Position numbers and translations under genes: made by a program
Shown here: piece after piece, positions 25,935 through 35,255 of the stretch
Layout: every line of letters begins with the position of its first letter
How positions within the stretch are numbered: position 1 is the first letter of the stretch
The notes under the pieces: model-generated
What the model was told of the DNA's origin: nothing
The model's input: only the letters and a program-made list of their open reading frames with translations
Database searches by the model: none
DNA from: Kribbella soli
GTDB taxonomy: Bacteria; Actinomycetota; Actinomycetes; Propionibacteriales; Kribbellaceae
Reading direction: 5' to 3'
DNA length: 64,000 bases
NCBI RefSeq assembly: GCF_004331345.1
Contig: NZ_SJJZ01000001.1
Location: 1,736,001 to 1,800,000, forward strand

Positions 25935-28900
25935 CTAGTCGACCGGACGGTGCAGGGCGTCGATCAGGTGGGTGACGACGGTGTCCGGCGAGCGGGTCCA
26001 GTCCGTGGTCAGGACGTGGTGGACTCGCCAGCCGGTGGTGGTCAGCGCGGTGGGGTGGGTGGTCAGCCGTTCCAGGAGAGTGTCGGCAGCGACTCTTTCG
26101 GGGGTGTCCACGAGGACCGCGAGGCGGTACCCGGTGTCTTCGGGAAGCTTCAAGGCGAGATCGCAGCGGAACACGGACTCCCCGACCGCGAGGTCGACCT
26201 CCACCCCGCGCGCCTCCAGGGCGGCCGCGAGTTGTTCGACGACAGGCGTCGGACGTGTGCCGACCGCCCGCGTGGCCCTCAGGCTGTACGACGTGAGCGC
26301 GGACTTCGCGGCGACCTGATCTCCTCGGGAGACGGCGGCGGCGTACCCGAGGAACCGTCGCAGCGTGTTCGCACCGTCGTTGTAGGTGTTGGTGATCGCG
26401 TCGGGCTCGATACTGCTGACGATGACCATGTGTTCGCGCGCCCGGCTGAAGATCACGTTCAGCCGCTTCTCGCCGCCCGACGTGTTGATCGGGCCGAAGT
26501 TCATCAGCATCCGGCCGTCGGGACCGGCCGCGTAGCAGACGCTCATCAGGATGATGTCGCGCTCGTCGCCCTGCACGTTCTCCAGGTTCTTCACGAACAA
26601 CCCGGCGTCCTGCTCGCCGTGCGTCCGCACCTGCTCCGCCTCGTACAGCGCGGCGAACGCCGGATCGCGCTCCGCGAGCTCGTCCAGCGCCCGCTCGATC
26701 TCGCCCTGCTGCGCCTCGGAGAACGCGACGATCCCGAGACTCTTGCCGGTCCCCCGCACGAGCAACTCCTGCACCAGCGAAGCGATCCACCGCGCCTCGG
26801 CGGGATTGGTACGCCGGACGTACACCCCGTCGACGAGCCGAACCGCCGTGATGCTCCCGGCCAGCACGCTGTCGCACACCTCGGACAACGGTGAGTCGGC
26901 CCGCAGCGTCCACGGCGGCGCGGTGTTCGGCGGCAACCGGTCAGGAACCGTGGCCAGCTTGCCCTGGTAGAACGCCGCGTTGCTGAACGAGATCAACGCC
27001 TCAGAGCGACTCCGGTAGTGCCAGGTCAGCATCGTCGATGCCAGCCGCAACGCGCTGATCGAAAGGAAGCTGTCCTCGGTCAACGCGATCCCGACCTGTT
27101 CGGCGCCCTCGTCGTCCGCCTGCAGATCATCGGTTTCGCTCCGCACCCGGAAGTACGTCGTCGGCGGCAACTGCATCTGATCGCCGACGACGATCACCTG
27201 CGGCGCACGGTGCAGCGCCGGGATCGCCTCCTCCACAGGGATCTGGCTCGCCTCGTCGTACACCACGACGTCGAACGAAGTGGTCAACGGCAACGTGTCG
27301 GACACCGAGGACGGGCTCATCAACCACACCGGGCGCAGTACGGACACCACCTCGCCAGGCGCACCGGACGCGACGTCGCGGATCGACCGGTACCGCATCA
27401 CCTTGCCGAACTCGTGCTCCAGCTCGCGCCGCCCGGTCGCGAACGCCTTCTTGCGTTCGCGGTCCTCCGGCGACATGCCGGTGACGCTGCGCTCGGAGTG
27501 GTCGACCTCGGCGAGGAACCGGCGCCGGACCTGCGCGACGACGACTTCCGCGTTGAGCGCGGTGAGGTCGTCGTACACCATGCTCAGCTCGCCGACGATC
27601 GCGTCGACGCGGTCCGAGGTCAGCTGCAACGGGGCAGCCGAGCGGGCACTCTCCCATTCCGCGGCACAAACGGCGTACTCGAGCTGGTCCGGGGTCGCAT
27701 CCAACCGACGGAGAGCGGTGAGCGCGGAAGGCGTCAGCTCCCGAAGCTTGGGGCCGACGGCACGTACGACGGGACTCTCGGACGCCAGCCGATCGGCGAG
27801 CTTGCGGAGACCGTCGACCGTCAACGTGTCCCAGTGATCGGCGAACAGGTCCCTGGTGAGTTCCGAAGCGTCGTCGAGGGCATCCGCCAAGCGCGCGAGC
27901 TCGGCCGGGGCGCCGTCGTCGAGGACGAAACGCCAGTCCGGGATGCTCTTGCGGGCGGCGGCGAGTTGGTCGATCAGCTCGCGTGGATCATCTGCCGCCC
28001 ACTGGTGGCGGGTCTGTTCGGTGTGTTCCGCGACGGCGGCCGAGGCGGATTGGGCGGCAACCAAGTCGGTGAGGATCTCGGTGACAGACGGCTGCACGGA
28101 GCGCGTCGTACTGTCGAAGCGGCTGCGGACAATGTTCTTCACGCGGCGCCAGTCGCCGCTGAGGAACGAGAACGCGCCGCCTTCCTTGCTCTGGGCAACC
28201 TTCAGCGCGGATCGTGCGTCGGCCCGCGCGAGCGGCTCCTTCCAGCCCGCAGCCTCCTTCCACGCGGCCCGTTCGGCGGCGACGAGCTTCTTCCGCTCCG
28301 CACCGGCGGCCGACAGTTCGCGAGCGGTCGCCGACCGCGGAACGATCGCCTCCACCTGGTCCAGCGCCGCCAACGGCTCCAGCAACCGTCCGAGGTGGGC
28401 CAGCCCGCGCACCTCCCGGACAGCCACGTCACTCGACGTAGACAGGGCGACCGCCACTGCATCCCACTTGGTGCGGAGCTCTCTGGCGGAGGTTGTCACG
28501 TCGGAGTCCCACCGGGCGAGGAAGGCGAGCGAGCTCCGCGCCAACACTCCACCGGTCGACGGATCGGCCGCCGCCAGCGCCTGAGCCACCTCCCGCACAG
28601 CTGCCTCAGCCGCAAACCACTCGTCCACAGCAGGCAGCTCGGATCCCTCAGGCGGGCTCCAGGCGTGATCGTGCAGCGAGGCGAGGCGGTTGACGAGGTC
28701 TCGGAGCCGCGGGCTGCCGGCCGCCAACTGGTTCTCGAAGGCATCCACAGTGGCCAGCAGGCGATCGACGCGCGCGACCAGCTCAGCACGCCGCTCGGTC
28801 AACGCATCCAGATCGTCCTCGGCCGACAGCCACGACTCGTACGTCTCCCGAAGACCGTGGATGAACGCCTTCTTGTCACCCTGCGAATCGTGGATCAGCG

Positions 28901-30914
28901 CACACAGGCCGTCCAACCGCCGACTCGCCAACCGCGCATGGACGACGTCCAGCGCAGCCCGCTTCTGACAGACGAACAGCACGCGTTTCCCGCGCGCAAC
29001 GAAGTCCGCGATCAGGTTGGTGATCGTCTGCGACTTCCCCGTCCCCGGCGGTCCCTGGATCACGAAGCTCTCGCCCCGCCGCGCCCGTGCGATCGCCGCC
29101 ACCTGTGACCCATCAGCAGGTACGACGAGATGCCGGTCGGCAGGCGGCAGCTCCGGCAGCGCACTTCCCACGGGTCGCGGTCGGTCCGAGAACAGCTGGT
29201 CGAACGACGCCGCGGACTCCCCGGTAGTCAGCAGTTCGTCGTAGTCGCGAACCAGCCCCAGCGTCCGGTAGTTGAAGTTCGCCAGCGACACCGCGCAGAG
29301 ATCGACGTCCCAGGAGTACGGTCCGCCCTCGGTGTCGAGCGAGTACACGTCGGTCTCGAGCGCCCCCGGACGCCGCGGCTCAGCACCGAGCGCGATCCCG
29401 AGCGGCAGCGACTGTTGCGCGATCTGGGTCCGGAAGATCTGCACCCCGAGCGGCTGATAGTCCGTACGCCGGTACGAATACGGGTACTGCTTCCCGCCGA
29501 ACCCGGTCGCCACGTTCCCATGCCGCCGCCGGTTGTACGTCCGCAGCCGCGTCATCGCCCGCTGCCGCACCAGGTCGATCCGCGGCTTCTCGCGCAGATG
29601 CAGCTGCAGCCCGGGCTCGGTCGCCTGGATCTCCTTCGCCAGCCGCTCGTGCAACTCCCGCAGCGCTCCAGGAGCCGACAAGTCGACAGTCTCCGGCAAC
29701 GAGATCCCGTACAGCTGCCGCAGACTGCGCCGCAGCGTCGGATTGACCTCCGCGATCGGATCCGTGACCCGCAACGTGTACGAGTCCCGCACACCGCGCT
29801 TCTTGGTCAGCTCCACCTTCGCCAGCACCAACGGCGACGCGAGCCGCGTGTCCCGGTCGTTCTTCAGGTCGTGCCAGCGCAAGAACGCCGGCACCAGCCG
29901 CAGCTGGTCCTGCCCGTAGTCCGCACGATCCCGGCGCGCCGTGGAGATCAGCTTGTCCAGCGTGTTCGCGGCGTACGGCGCCTCGTCGTACCGGATCCAC
30001 TTGCCCAGCGGCTGGGCCTTCTTCAGCAGGTGTTCCGCGATGTCGTCCCGCCAGGTGAACAGCTGCTCCGAGCGGATCGTCCGTACGTCGAGCATCAGCG
30101 GCACCGAGACCTCGGTGAGGTTCAGCGTCTGGGCGGTCGGGCGGAAGTTGATCAGCCGGTTCCGCCGGGAGAGGTCGAAGAGCCGGTCGCGGAGCGCACC
30201 GAGCACCGCCGTACGCCGGTCCGCGGCACCTTGGACGATCGCCTCGACGTCGAAGTCGAGCGGCTGGTCGCGGTAGTTCTCCAGCTGTTCGATCAGCGAA
30301 TGGAGGTCCTGCGCGCGCCGGTGCCGATCGGACTCGACCATCTGCGCGGCGACCGAGACGATCACCGGGTGCAGGTCCGGATCCAGTCGATACAAGTTGC
30401 CGCGGGCATCGATCAGGGTCGCGACGTCGGCCGTCCTGGACAGGTCGAGACCGCAGCCGAGCGCGAGCAGCAACTGTCCCAGACTGAAGATGTCGGTGAG
30501 CTGATCGTGGTGCCCGACCACGTGCTCCCAGCTCTGCCACCCGGCCACCAGCGTCGGCGCCGCGATCGCGTCCGGAACCGGCTCGGGTACGACGGTGGTC
30601 TCCTGGCCGCCGCTGTCCCCCAGATCAAAGTCGGCCTGTCGATGCGCCACAACCTCAACAGCAGAAGGACGTTTCCCCTGCCGTGCATCGATCTCCTGGG
30701 TGGCCAGAGTCGGCCGGCCCGCATCCTCGGGCGCGAATCCCAGCCGGTTCTGCTCGTCGACCGCAATCCGATCCAGACCGCGCAACGGCGCGACCAACCC
30801 ACGCTCGTGCACCGCCGCTGTCTCGTGGAACAGCGGCAGCACCGCCGCGAGCAACGCGTCGTTGCCCAGACCGCCCTGCGAGACGGCCAGCGCGACGAGA
30901 TCCTCCGCGCTCAT
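25935..30914 (-). CDS. Giant DUF4011 superfamily 1 helicase with kinase-like N-segment and REase-like tail
   Basis: A 1659-residue protein. In order: a segment about 137-214 (DIFSLGQLLLAL, then a late Arg-containing helix) resembling a protein kinase C-lobe without HRD or DFG; DUF4011 (about 235-600); helicase 1A with Walker A GPPGTGKS (621-628); a long helical insert (about 680-1180); Walker B VVVYDEAS (about 1216) and GDQMQLPP (1244); motif V/VI-like VQGDERD (1446) and RLNVIFSRA (1484); and a C-terminal domain (about 1557-1657) like REase_MTES_1575, ending GWRVHHVLTTDW. The REase acidic core is partly lost (Asp in RCDLAL kept; the later Glu is replaced). GGAGG and an ATGA overlap fix the start and couple it to the upstream peptidase gene. 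A defence or DNA-processing role is inferred. Confidence 0.85.
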   Translation of the reverse strand: MSAEDLVALAVSQGGLGNDALLAAVLPLFHETAAVHERGLVAPLRGLDRIAVDEQNRLGFAPEDAGRPTLATQEIDARQGKRPSAVEVVAHRQADFDLGDSGGQETTVVPEPVPDAIAAPTLVAGWQSWEHVVGHHDQLTDIFSLGQLLLALGCGLDLSRTADVATLIDARGNLYRLDPDLHPVIVSVAAQMVESDRHRRAQDLHSLIEQLENYRDQPLDFDVEAIVQGAADRRTAVLGALRDRLFDLSRRNRLINFRPTAQTLNLTEVSVPLMLDVRTIRSEQLFTWRDDIAEHLLKKAQPLGKWIRYDEAPYAANTLDKLISTARRDRADYGQDQLRLVPAFLRWHDLKNDRDTRLASPLVLAKVELTKKRGVRDSYTLRVTDPIAEVNPTLRRSLRQLYGISLPETVDLSAPGALRELHERLAKEIQATEPGLQLHLREKPRIDLVRQRAMTRLRTYNRRRHGNVATGFGGKQYPYSYRRTDYQPLGVQIFRTQIAQQSLPLGIALGAEPRRPGALETDVYSLDTEGGPYSWDVDLCAVSLANFNYRTLGLVRDYDELLTTGESAASFDQLFSDRPRPVGSALPELPPADRHLVVPADGSQVAAIARARRGESFVIQGPPGTGKSQTITNLIADFVARGKRVLFVCQKRAALDVVHARLASRRLDGLCALIHDSQGDKKAFIHGLRETYESWLSAEDDLDALTERRAELVARVDRLLATVDAFENQLAAGSPRLRDLVNRLASLHDHAWSPPEGSELPAVDEWFAAEAAVREVAQALAAADPSTGGVLARSSLAFLARWDSDVTTSARELRTKWDAVAVALSTSSDVAVREVRGLAHLGRLLEPLAALDQVEAIVPRSATARELSAAGAERKKLVAAERAAWKEAAGWKEPLARADARSALKVAQSKEGGAFSFLSGDWRRVKNIVRSRFDSTTRSVQPSVTEILTDLVAAQSASAAVAEHTEQTRHQWAADDPRELIDQLAAARKSIPDWRFVLDDGAPAELARLADALDDASELTRDLFADHWDTLTVDGLRKLADRLASESPVVRAVGPKLRELTPSALTALRRLDATPDQLEYAVCAAEWESARSAAPLQLTSDRVDAIVGELSMVYDDLTALNAEVVVAQVRRRFLAEVDHSERSVTGMSPEDRERKKAFATGRRELEHEFGKVMRYRSIRDVASGAPGEVVSVLRPVWLMSPSSVSDTLPLTTSFDVVVYDEASQIPVEEAIPALHRAPQVIVVGDQMQLPPTTYFRVRSETDDLQADDEGAEQVGIALTEDSFLSISALRLASTMLTWHYRSRSEALISFSNAAFYQGKLATVPDRLPPNTAPPWTLRADSPLSEVCDSVLAGSITAVRLVDGVYVRRTNPAEARWIASLVQELLVRGTGKSLGIVAFSEAQQGEIERALDELAERDPAFAALYEAEQVRTHGEQDAGLFVKNLENVQGDERDIILMSVCYAAGPDGRMLMNFGPINTSGGEKRLNVIFSRAREHMVIVSSIEPDAITNTYNDGANTLRRFLGYAAAVSRGDQVAAKSALTSYSLRATRAVGTRPTPVVEQLAAALEARGVEVDLAVGESVFRCDLALKLPEDTGYRLAVLVDTPERVAADTLLERLTTHPTALTTTGWRVHHVLTTDWTRSPDTVVTHLIDALHRPVD

Positions 30915-32089
30915 CCGACCACCTCCGCGGCGGCCTGCACGAAGCGTGCCCGTTCTTTGTCGCTCCACCCGAGCTCGTCGTCCGCGACATCGACATACCC
31001 AGGCAGTCCGGACCGTCGCGCGACAGCCAGCGACGCGATCAGACCGGCATCGCCGACCTCGGAATCAGCCGTGGCGAGATCGAGCAGCAGATAACACAGA
31101 TAACGTTTCGTGGCCGCGGTCAACGGGCGTGGTCGCGGCAGTGGCGCTCCATCCACCGGCCGCACCGCCAACGGCTCGTCGAAGCGCACCGCTCCGCCAG
31201 GCACGCCGAGCGGTCCAGGCGGATCCGCGAAGCCGGCGGCCGCCGTGGCGATCGCATCGGTCCGCAGCCCGTCCGTGTGCGCAATCGCCGCGGCGAAGTC
31301 CCGACTCAGCTCACGCAACAGCACCGCGTCGAGTAGGTCCGGCGCGTCCACGTCGAGCGGACCGGTCACCAGTACCTCGACGTCCTCGCCGTCGAGCCAG
31401 TTCTTCAACGCCCACGCTCGTCCGACAGCCTCCGGGTGTGACGTCCCTCGACTGCCGGAGCGGAGATCCAGCGACTCCGCCTGCCGCAGGTACGCCGCGG
31501 GGTCCGCCGTACTCAGACCCGTCTCCAGCTTCAGCAACGCGCGGATCGCCGTACTCAGATCACCGCAGGCCGTCATCGCTCCCCGGTCCGCGAACAGCTC
31601 CGTCGCCAGCGACCAGCGCCGATGCGTCTCGAGGTACTGCGAGGGCGTCCGAGCGTCGCCCGCCGCCGCGTCAAGCAGCCGATCAACAGCGAGATACCCA
31701 CCGTCCTCGGCCTGCCACAACAGTCGATGCGCCAACTCGTGCCCGATGACGGCCGTCAACTCGTCCTCGTCCAGCCGGTCGAGCAACGCCCCTTGGAAGA
31801 GGATCACCGCCTTGCCGGCCTGGTGGAGGTACGCCGCATTCGGCTCGCCACTCACCTGGTAGAAATCGACACCCTCGTCCAGCTCCAGCGCACGAACCGC
31901 CCGCTCCCCGGCCCGGAAGACATCCGGATGGACGTCGGCCTCCAAGCGGTACGCATTCCGCAGCAGGAGCTCGTCGAGCGACCCCTCCGGACCCCCGTGC
32001 AACGCCGCCCAGGCACGCTCGTCCACCTGACGGACAACCGCCAGGACAGACCGGTGATACCCGAGCGCTGACAACATGCTCGCCACCAT
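30911..32089 (-). CDS. M48-type metallopeptidase with TerB-like C-terminus
   Basis: A 392-residue soluble protein. The zinc motif is in AVIGHELAHRLL (HELAH at about 117-121), with the third ligand in ELFADRGA (Glu about 164), as in M48 peptidases; no membrane helices are seen, unlike HtpX. Residues 325-392 (KRYLCYLLLDLATADSEVGD, then a second helical pair) resemble a TerB-like all-helical domain. Its stop overlaps the DUF4011 helicase start (ATGA). The start is uncertain: ATG 32089 is used, GTG 32095 is possible. It begins 31 bp after the siderophore ATPase stop with no terminator seen. A role as effector or regulator of the helicase partner is inference. Confidence 0.78.
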   Translation of the reverse strand: MVASMLSALGYHRSVLAVVRQVDERAWAALHGGPEGSLDELLLRNAYRLEADVHPDVFRAGERAVRALELDEGVDFYQVSGEPNAAYLHQAGKAVILFQGALLDRLDEDELTAVIGHELAHRLLWQAEDGGYLAVDRLLDAAAGDARTPSQYLETHRRWSLATELFADRGAMTACGDLSTAIRALLKLETGLSTADPAAYLRQAESLDLRSGSRGTSHPEAVGRAWALKNWLDGEDVEVLVTGPLDVDAPDLLDAVLLRELSRDFAAAIAHTDGLRTDAIATAAAGFADPPGPLGVPGGAVRFDEPLAVRPVDGAPLPRPRPLTAATKRYLCYLLLDLATADSEVGDAGLIASLAVARRSGLPGYVDVADDELGWSDKERARFVQAAAEVVG

Positions 32090-32119
32090 AACCACCCCGA
32101 CCGACGAATTCCTTCGGCC

Positions 32120-33013
32120 CTAGCGATCTGTAGGACGGCAGACCCCGTTGGCGGCTGCGCTGGCGGCCAGAGCTGCGGCCGCGGGGCTGTTCGTGGTCGG
32201 CGTGTCCTGCACCGACGTGTGCCGGCCGATCGGGACGACCATCGGCGTGCCGGCGACAGGATCCGGGACAACCTTGACCGCCAGCCCGAACACGTCCTGG
32301 ACCACGTCCTCGGTGATCACTTGCGACGGGTTGCCCTCGGCAACGATCGCGCCGTCCTTCATCGCGATCAGGTGGTCACCGAACCGGCAGGCCTGGTTCA
32401 GGTCGTGCAGCACCAGCACGATCGTCCGGTCCTCCGACTTGTTCAGGTCGACCAGCAGATCGAGCACCTCGAACTGGTGCGTCAGGTCGAGGAACGTCGT
32501 CGGCTCGTCCAGCAGCAGGATGTCGGTCTCCTGCGCCAGCGCCATCGCGATCCACACCCGCTGCCGCTGACCGCCGGACAGCTCGTCGATCGGCCGGTCC
32601 GCGATCGACAGGACGTCGGTCGACGTCATCGCTTCTGCCACCGCTTCGTCATCGGAACGCGACCACTGCCGGATCCACCGCGTCCGCGGGTAGCGTCCGC
32701 GCCCGACCAGGTCCGCGACCGTGATCCCTTCCGGCGCCGTCGGGGACTGCGGCAACAGGCCGAGCTTGGTCGCCACCTCGCGCGTCGGGATCTGCTGGAT
32801 GCTCTTCCCGTCCAGCAACACCGAGCCACGCGACGGCTTCAGCAACCGCGCCAGCGTCTTCAGCAGCGTCGACTTGCCGCAGGCGTTGGCGCCGACGATG
32901 ACCGTGATCTTCCCGGTCGGGATCCGCACCGACAGGTCGTGGATGATCTCCCGCTGGTCGTAGCCGACCGCGAGACCGTCGGCTGCCAAGCTGTGTTCCA
33001 CAGGGTTCTCCAT
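32120..33013 (-). CDS. Iron-siderophore ABC transporter ATP-binding protein
   Basis: A 297-residue FepC/FecE-type ATPase. Walker A is GANACGKST (about 40-48), the Q-loop follows in LGLLPQSP, the ABC signature is LSGGQRQR (about 144) and Walker B is ILLLDEPTTFLD (about 165), then the His switch LVLHDLNQA. A low-complexity Ala/Thr tail of about 35 residues is unusual. It is the third gene of a leftward iron operon, 3 nt after the second permease. It energises uptake of ferric siderophores; the binding protein is not encoded here. The IdeR-type box before the first permease probably controls it. Confidence 0.92.
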   Translation of the reverse strand: MENPVEHSLAADGLAVGYDQREIIHDLSVRIPTGKITVIVGANACGKSTLLKTLARLLKPSRGSVLLDGKSIQQIPTREVATKLGLLPQSPTAPEGITVADLVGRGRYPRTRWIRQWSRSDDEAVAEAMTSTDVLSIADRPIDELSGGQRQRVWIAMALAQETDILLLDEPTTFLDLTHQFEVLDLLVDLNKSEDRTIVLVLHDLNQACRFGDHLIAMKDGAIVAEGNPSQVITEDVVQDVFGLAVKVVPDPVAGTPMVVPIGRHTSVQDTPTTNSPAAAALAASAAANGVCRPTDR

Positions 33014-33016
33014 CTT

Positions 33017-34054
33017 TCAGCCACCACTCCCGACACGGTTGGCCCGCGCCAGCAGGAACATCAGGTACGGCGCTCCGACCACGCCGGTCACCACTCCGAC
33101 CGGCAATTGCGTCTCTCCGAACGCGTGCTGCGCGACCAGATCGGACAGCCCGACCACGAGCGCCCCGAGCAGGCCGGACGTGATCATCGCCGGCCCCGGC
33201 GACCGGGTCAGCCGGCGCGCGATCGGCGGCGCGACGAACGCCACGAACCCGATCGGCCCGGCCGCCGCCGTCGCCACCGCCGCCAGCAGTACGGCGACCA
33301 CGATCAGTCCGAGCCGCGACACCTCGACCCGCAGCCCCAGCCCGTACGCCGTCTCGTCGCCGAGCTGCAGGATCCGCAGCTGCCGTACCAGGAACGCCAT
33401 CACCGGCAGCAGGACGACGAACGTGACCGCCAGCGACCGTACGTTCGACCAGTCCCGCCCGTTCAGGCTCCCGGTCAGCCAGATCAGCGCCTGCTGCGCG
33501 ATCTCCACCCGGGCCTTGGTCAGCAGGTACGACGTGATGCTGGTGGCGATCGCGCCGATGCCGATCCCGATCAGGATCAGCCGGTAACTCGACACCCCGT
33601 GCCGCCACGCCAGCACGTACATGATGAAGGCGGTCAGCACCGCGCCGACGATCGCGAACGCCGACACCGCGACCCCGGTGAGCCCGAGGGTGATGATCGC
33701 GAACACGGCGAACGCGCTGGCGCCGTACGTCACGCCGATGATGTCCGGGCTCGCCAGCGGGTTGCGGGCGATGCTCTGGAAGATCGCACCCGATAGACCC
33801 AGCGCCGTACCGACCAGCAGGCCGGTCAGCGCCCTGGGCAACCGCAGCCGGTTGACGATGAACTCGGTTGCCCGGTCGCCGCCGCCGAACAGGGTCTTCA
33901 CCACGTCGATCACCGGGATCTTGAAGTCACCCAGCGACAGCGAGACACAGAAGGTCGCGAACACGGCAACAGCGAGGACGGCGATGACGACCAGTGAACG
34001 GGTCTTCCGGACCGCGCGCGCCCGGGCGATGACATGGACCGCTTCAGCGGTCAT
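33017..34054 (-). CDS. FecCD-type siderophore permease (FepG-like)
   Basis: A 345-residue permease with about nine or ten membrane helices. Family landmarks are RLPRALTGLLVGTALGLSGAIFQ near residue 70 (split by natural helix ends), NPLASPDIIGVTYGA and the GPIGFVAFVAPPIARRL segment near 275. It pairs with the second FecCD protein encoded upstream to form a heterodimeric channel. The 115-nt gap between the two permease genes carries hairpins, unlike the 3-nt gap to the ATPase gene, so expression of the two halves may differ. Confidence 0.92.
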   Translation of the reverse strand: MTAEAVHVIARARAVRKTRSLVVIAVLAVAVFATFCVSLSLGDFKIPVIDVVKTLFGGGDRATEFIVNRLRLPRALTGLLVGTALGLSGAIFQSIARNPLASPDIIGVTYGASAFAVFAIITLGLTGVAVSAFAIVGAVLTAFIMYVLAWRHGVSSYRLILIGIGIGAIATSITSYLLTKARVEIAQQALIWLTGSLNGRDWSNVRSLAVTFVVLLPVMAFLVRQLRILQLGDETAYGLGLRVEVSRLGLIVVAVLLAAVATAAAGPIGFVAFVAPPIARRLTRSPGPAMITSGLLGALVVGLSDLVAQHAFGETQLPVGVVTGVVGAPYLMFLLARANRVGSGG

Positions 34055-34059
34055 GGGGC

Positions 34060-34158
34060 CTCCCGTCCTGGACTGAGGAGCGGAGGGAGCGAAGCGACTG
34101 GAGCGACGAGGGAAGGACGGGAGTTACAGCCCCATGACCCGCCGCGACGGAGTCGCGG
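34060..34158. repeat. Hairpin-rich repeat between the two siderophore permease genes
   Basis: CTCCCGTCCT (34060-34069) pairs with AGGACGGGAG (34114-34123) around a purine-rich core built from GGAGCGA-like units, and CCGCGAC-GGA-GTCGCGG (34142-34158) forms a second tight hairpin. It looks like an intergenic extragenic repeat or an internal processing/attenuation element inside the operon. Confidence 0.65.
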
Positions 34159-34169
34159 CATCAGAAGAG

Positions 34170-35237
34170 TCACAGGTCGGCCAGCTTTCGGCGGCGTACC
34201 AGGATGATGAAGAACGGGGCGCCCAGGACCGCGGTCACGATGCCGACCTGCAGTTCACCGGGCTGCGCGACAACGCGTCCGATCACGTCGGACCCGAGCA
34301 GCAGGATCGGCGCGAGCAACATCGAGTACGGCAGGATCCACCGGTAGTCCGGCCCTGTCACGAGCCGCGCCACGTGCGGAATGGTCAACCCGATGAACCC
34401 GATCGGACCCGCCGCCGCGGTCGCCGCACCACAGAGCAGCACGACGACCACAGCGACGAAGGCGCGGGCGAGTCCCACCCGCTGACCGAGTGACTTGGCC
34501 ACGTCATCCCCCAGCGACAACGCGTTCAGCACTCGCCCGGAGAACAAGGCCAGCACGATCCCGATCAGGATGAACGGCGCCACCTGTTTCGCGATATCGG
34601 GGCCGCGGCCGGCGAACGATCCCACCGACCAGAACCGGAACTGGTCGAAGGTGTCGACGTCACCGATCAGCAACGCGGTCGTCAGCGACCCGAGCATCGC
34701 GGTCAGTGCCGCTCCGGCGAGCGCCAGCTTCACCGGCGTCGCACCCTCGCGCCCCATCGAACCGAGCAGGTAGACGGCGACCGACGCCGCGGCCGCGCCG
34801 AGAAAGGCCAGCCAGACGTACGCCGTCAACGACGACAACCCGAACCAGTAGATGCCCCCGACAACGAACAACGCGGCGCCGCCGTTCACACCGAGGATGC
34901 CCGGATCGGCCAGCGGGTTCCGGGTCACACCCTGCATCAGGGCCCCGGACAGACCGAGCGCGGCGCCGACCATCAGACCGATCAGCGTCCGCGGCACCCG
35001 CAGTGACCGGACGATCACGTGATCGGTGTCGGCCTCGTTGTAGTGCCGCAGGGCATCGATCACCGTGGACAACGGGATCTGCTTGGACCCGATCGCGATG
35101 CTGAGCAGCGACACGAGGACCAGCAGGACGACGCAACCGACCAGCCCGAGGACGAGGGTGGTCCGCCGGGTTCGGCGCGGGCGCGACGGGACAGCGGTCT
35201 CCGGGCCGGCTTCGACCATGGCAGTGGGCGGGGGCAT
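34170..35237 (-). CDS. FecCD-type siderophore permease (FepD-like)
   Basis: A 355-residue permease with a basic cytoplasmic N-terminus and about nine or ten helices. Landmarks are RVPRTLIGLMVGAALGLSGA near 80, NPLADPGILGVNGGAAL near 107 and GPIGFIGLTIPHVARLV near 285. It is the first gene of the iron operon. The ATG at 35237 lies 19 bp from an IdeR/DmdR-type box, so the message leader must be short; a second ATG at 35219 is an alternative start. Confidence 0.92.
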   Translation of the reverse strand: MPPPTAMVEAGPETAVPSRPRRTRRTTLVLGLVGCVVLLVLVSLLSIAIGSKQIPLSTVIDALRHYNEADTDHVIVRSLRVPRTLIGLMVGAALGLSGALMQGVTRNPLADPGILGVNGGAALFVVGGIYWFGLSSLTAYVWLAFLGAAAASVAVYLLGSMGREGATPVKLALAGAALTAMLGSLTTALLIGDVDTFDQFRFWSVGSFAGRGPDIAKQVAPFILIGIVLALFSGRVLNALSLGDDVAKSLGQRVGLARAFVAVVVVLLCGAATAAAGPIGFIGLTIPHVARLVTGPDYRWILPYSMLLAPILLLGSDVIGRVVAQPGELQVGIVTAVLGAPFFIILVRRRKLADL

Positions 35238-35255
35238 TGGACTTTCGGGATCCTC

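Noticed and set aside
27018-31094. Two long + frames (696 and 654 codons) opposite the helicase gene
   Set aside because: Both are antisense to a protein with clear helicase motifs and have shadow composition.
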